The notes under the pieces were generated by a model. It did no database searches. It saw nothing but the letters and a program-made list of their open reading frames with translations, and was not told the DNA's origin. From Gammaproteobacteria bacterium (GTDB lineage: Bacteria; Pseudomonadota; Gammaproteobacteria; SZUA-229): 6,542 bases of DNA. The stretch is taken from contig JAASSE010000059.1 in the NCBI GenBank assembly GCA_021768055.1, positions 1 through 6,542 of the forward strand, in the 5' to 3' direction. This document shows, piece by piece, positions 6,067 through 6,542 of this stretch. Position 1 is the first letter of the stretch, and each line of letters opens with the position of its first letter. The translations under genes and the position numbers were made by a program.

Positions 6067-6134
6067 AGCAGGACATTGCATGCCAGCAATATCAACGACA
6101 ACGGTAAACAGTTAACGATAAGAGGAATACAACA

Positions 6135-6479
6135 ATGTCAGCATCACATGAAGTGGGTGATTTCCAGACTGCCCAGACACTCGAAACCTTTGGCTTCCTG
6201 CCCAAAATGTCGCAGGATGAAATCCACGAACAAATCGCTTACATCATCGCGAACAACTGGACACCCGCGATCGAGCACGAACATCCCAGTCGATCAACCA
6301 ATCCCTACTGGACGATGTGGAAACTGCCCTTCTTCGGCGAACGCGATTTAGCCAGCGTCGTCGCCGAACTGGAAGCGTGTCAGCGCGCTTATCCTGATCA
6401 CCATATCCGCCTGATCGGTTACGACAACTACACGCAGAGCCAAGGTTCCTCCTTTGTTGTCTACGAAGGAAGAGGCTAA
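6135..6479 (+). CDS. cbbS: RuBisCO small subunit, form IA
   Basis: This 114-residue protein is the small subunit of the L8S8 RuBisCO. Four copies cap each end of the large-subunit octamer and stabilise the active enzyme. Conserved family elements are ETFGFLP (17-23), YWTMWKLPFFGE (58-69) and the C-terminal YPDHHIRLIGYDNYTQSQG (86-104). The beta-A/beta-B loop is short, as in bacterial enzymes. GDFQTAQTLETFGFLP and AYPDHH match my memory of marine Synechococcus and Prochlorococcus CbbS more closely than the Halothiobacillus protein. AGAGGA (6121-6126) lies 8 nt before the ATG. It is in an operon with cbbL, separated by 78 nt that contain the stop-codon hairpin, and is followed 11 nt downstream by a strong hairpin. 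The gene is intact. Confidence 0.97.
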   Translation: MSASHEVGDFQTAQTLETFGFLPKMSQDEIHEQIAYIIANNWTPAIEHEHPSRSTNPYWTMWKLPFFGERDLASVVAELEACQRAYPDHHIRLIGYDNYTQSQGSSFVVYEGRG

Positions 6480-6490
6480 TACGTGGCAAC

Positions 6491-6518
6491 TGTCACCCGG
6501 CAGTTTCGCCGGGTGACA
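6491..6518 (+). terminator. Strong hairpin after cbbS lacking a U-tract (partial terminator or 3' stabiliser)
   Basis: TGTCACCCGGC (6491-6501) and GCCGGGTGACA (6508-6518) form a perfect 11-bp, GC-rich stem with the loop AGTTTC. The bases after it are AACAGCGATAACAG, with no T-run, so it is not a standard intrinsic terminator. In alpha-carboxysome operons a structure after cbbS is thought to shield the abundant cbbLS message while letting some transcription reach csoS2. That role fits here but is inferred. Confidence 0.6.
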
Positions 6519-6542
6519 AACAGCGATAACAGATCAAGCAAC

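Noticed and set aside
1..6542. tRNA, rRNA, CRISPR array or complete insertion sequence
   Set aside because: I found no cloverleaf pattern, no regular repeat-spacer series and no intact transposase with terminal inverted repeats.

Overview
The window reads as a piece of the carbon-fixation locus of a chemoautotrophic bacterium, most likely a gammaproteobacterium. The evidence is an NhaD-family Na+/H+ antiporter of the gammaproteobacterial kind, an alpha-carboxysome shell protein (CsoS1D), a Nudix hydrolase, and a complete form IA RuBisCO pair (cbbL, cbbS). The RuBisCO subunits and CsoS1D look, from remembered sequences, closer to those of marine alpha-cyanobacteria than to those of Halothiobacillus. 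This fits the proteobacterial lineage from which those cyanobacteria are thought to have received their carboxysome genes. I do not name a genus.

Layout. Positions 1-301 hold the first 100 codons of a minus-strand membrane protein that runs off the left edge. Positions 302-1115 are non-coding by my reading. They contain a strong intrinsic terminator pointing left (487-514), preceded by stacked hairpins and a possible promoter, so a small RNA or leader RNA on the minus strand is likely. nhaD occupies 1116-2558 on the plus strand. A 507-bp gap follows (2559-3065), then csoS1D (3066-3695) and a Nudix hydrolase (3699-4274), which are 3 nt apart and surely co-transcribed. A 366-bp AT-rich regulatory gap (4275-4640) precedes cbbL (4641-6056) and cbbS (6135-6479). 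A strong hairpin without a U-tract (6491-6518) closes the window, and the rest of the carboxysome operon (csoS2, csoSCA and so on) would be expected beyond the right edge.

How the parts fit. CbbL and CbbS form the L8S8 RuBisCO packed inside an alpha-carboxysome. CsoS1D is the tandem-BMC shell protein whose large pore is thought to gate metabolite passage. The Nudix enzyme is a nucleotide-type pyrophosphohydrolase translationally coupled to csoS1D. In marine alpha-cyanobacteria, as I recall, a different nucleotide pyrophosphatase (Ham1) sits at this same place. An identical palindrome design (ATAG-N8-CTAT) appears once upstream of csoS1D and twice upstream of cbbL, and nowhere else that I noticed. 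This suggests one regulator, plausibly a LysR-type CbbR, controls both transcription units. NhaD may support Na+ and pH homeostasis, but its link to carbon fixation here rests on adjacency only.
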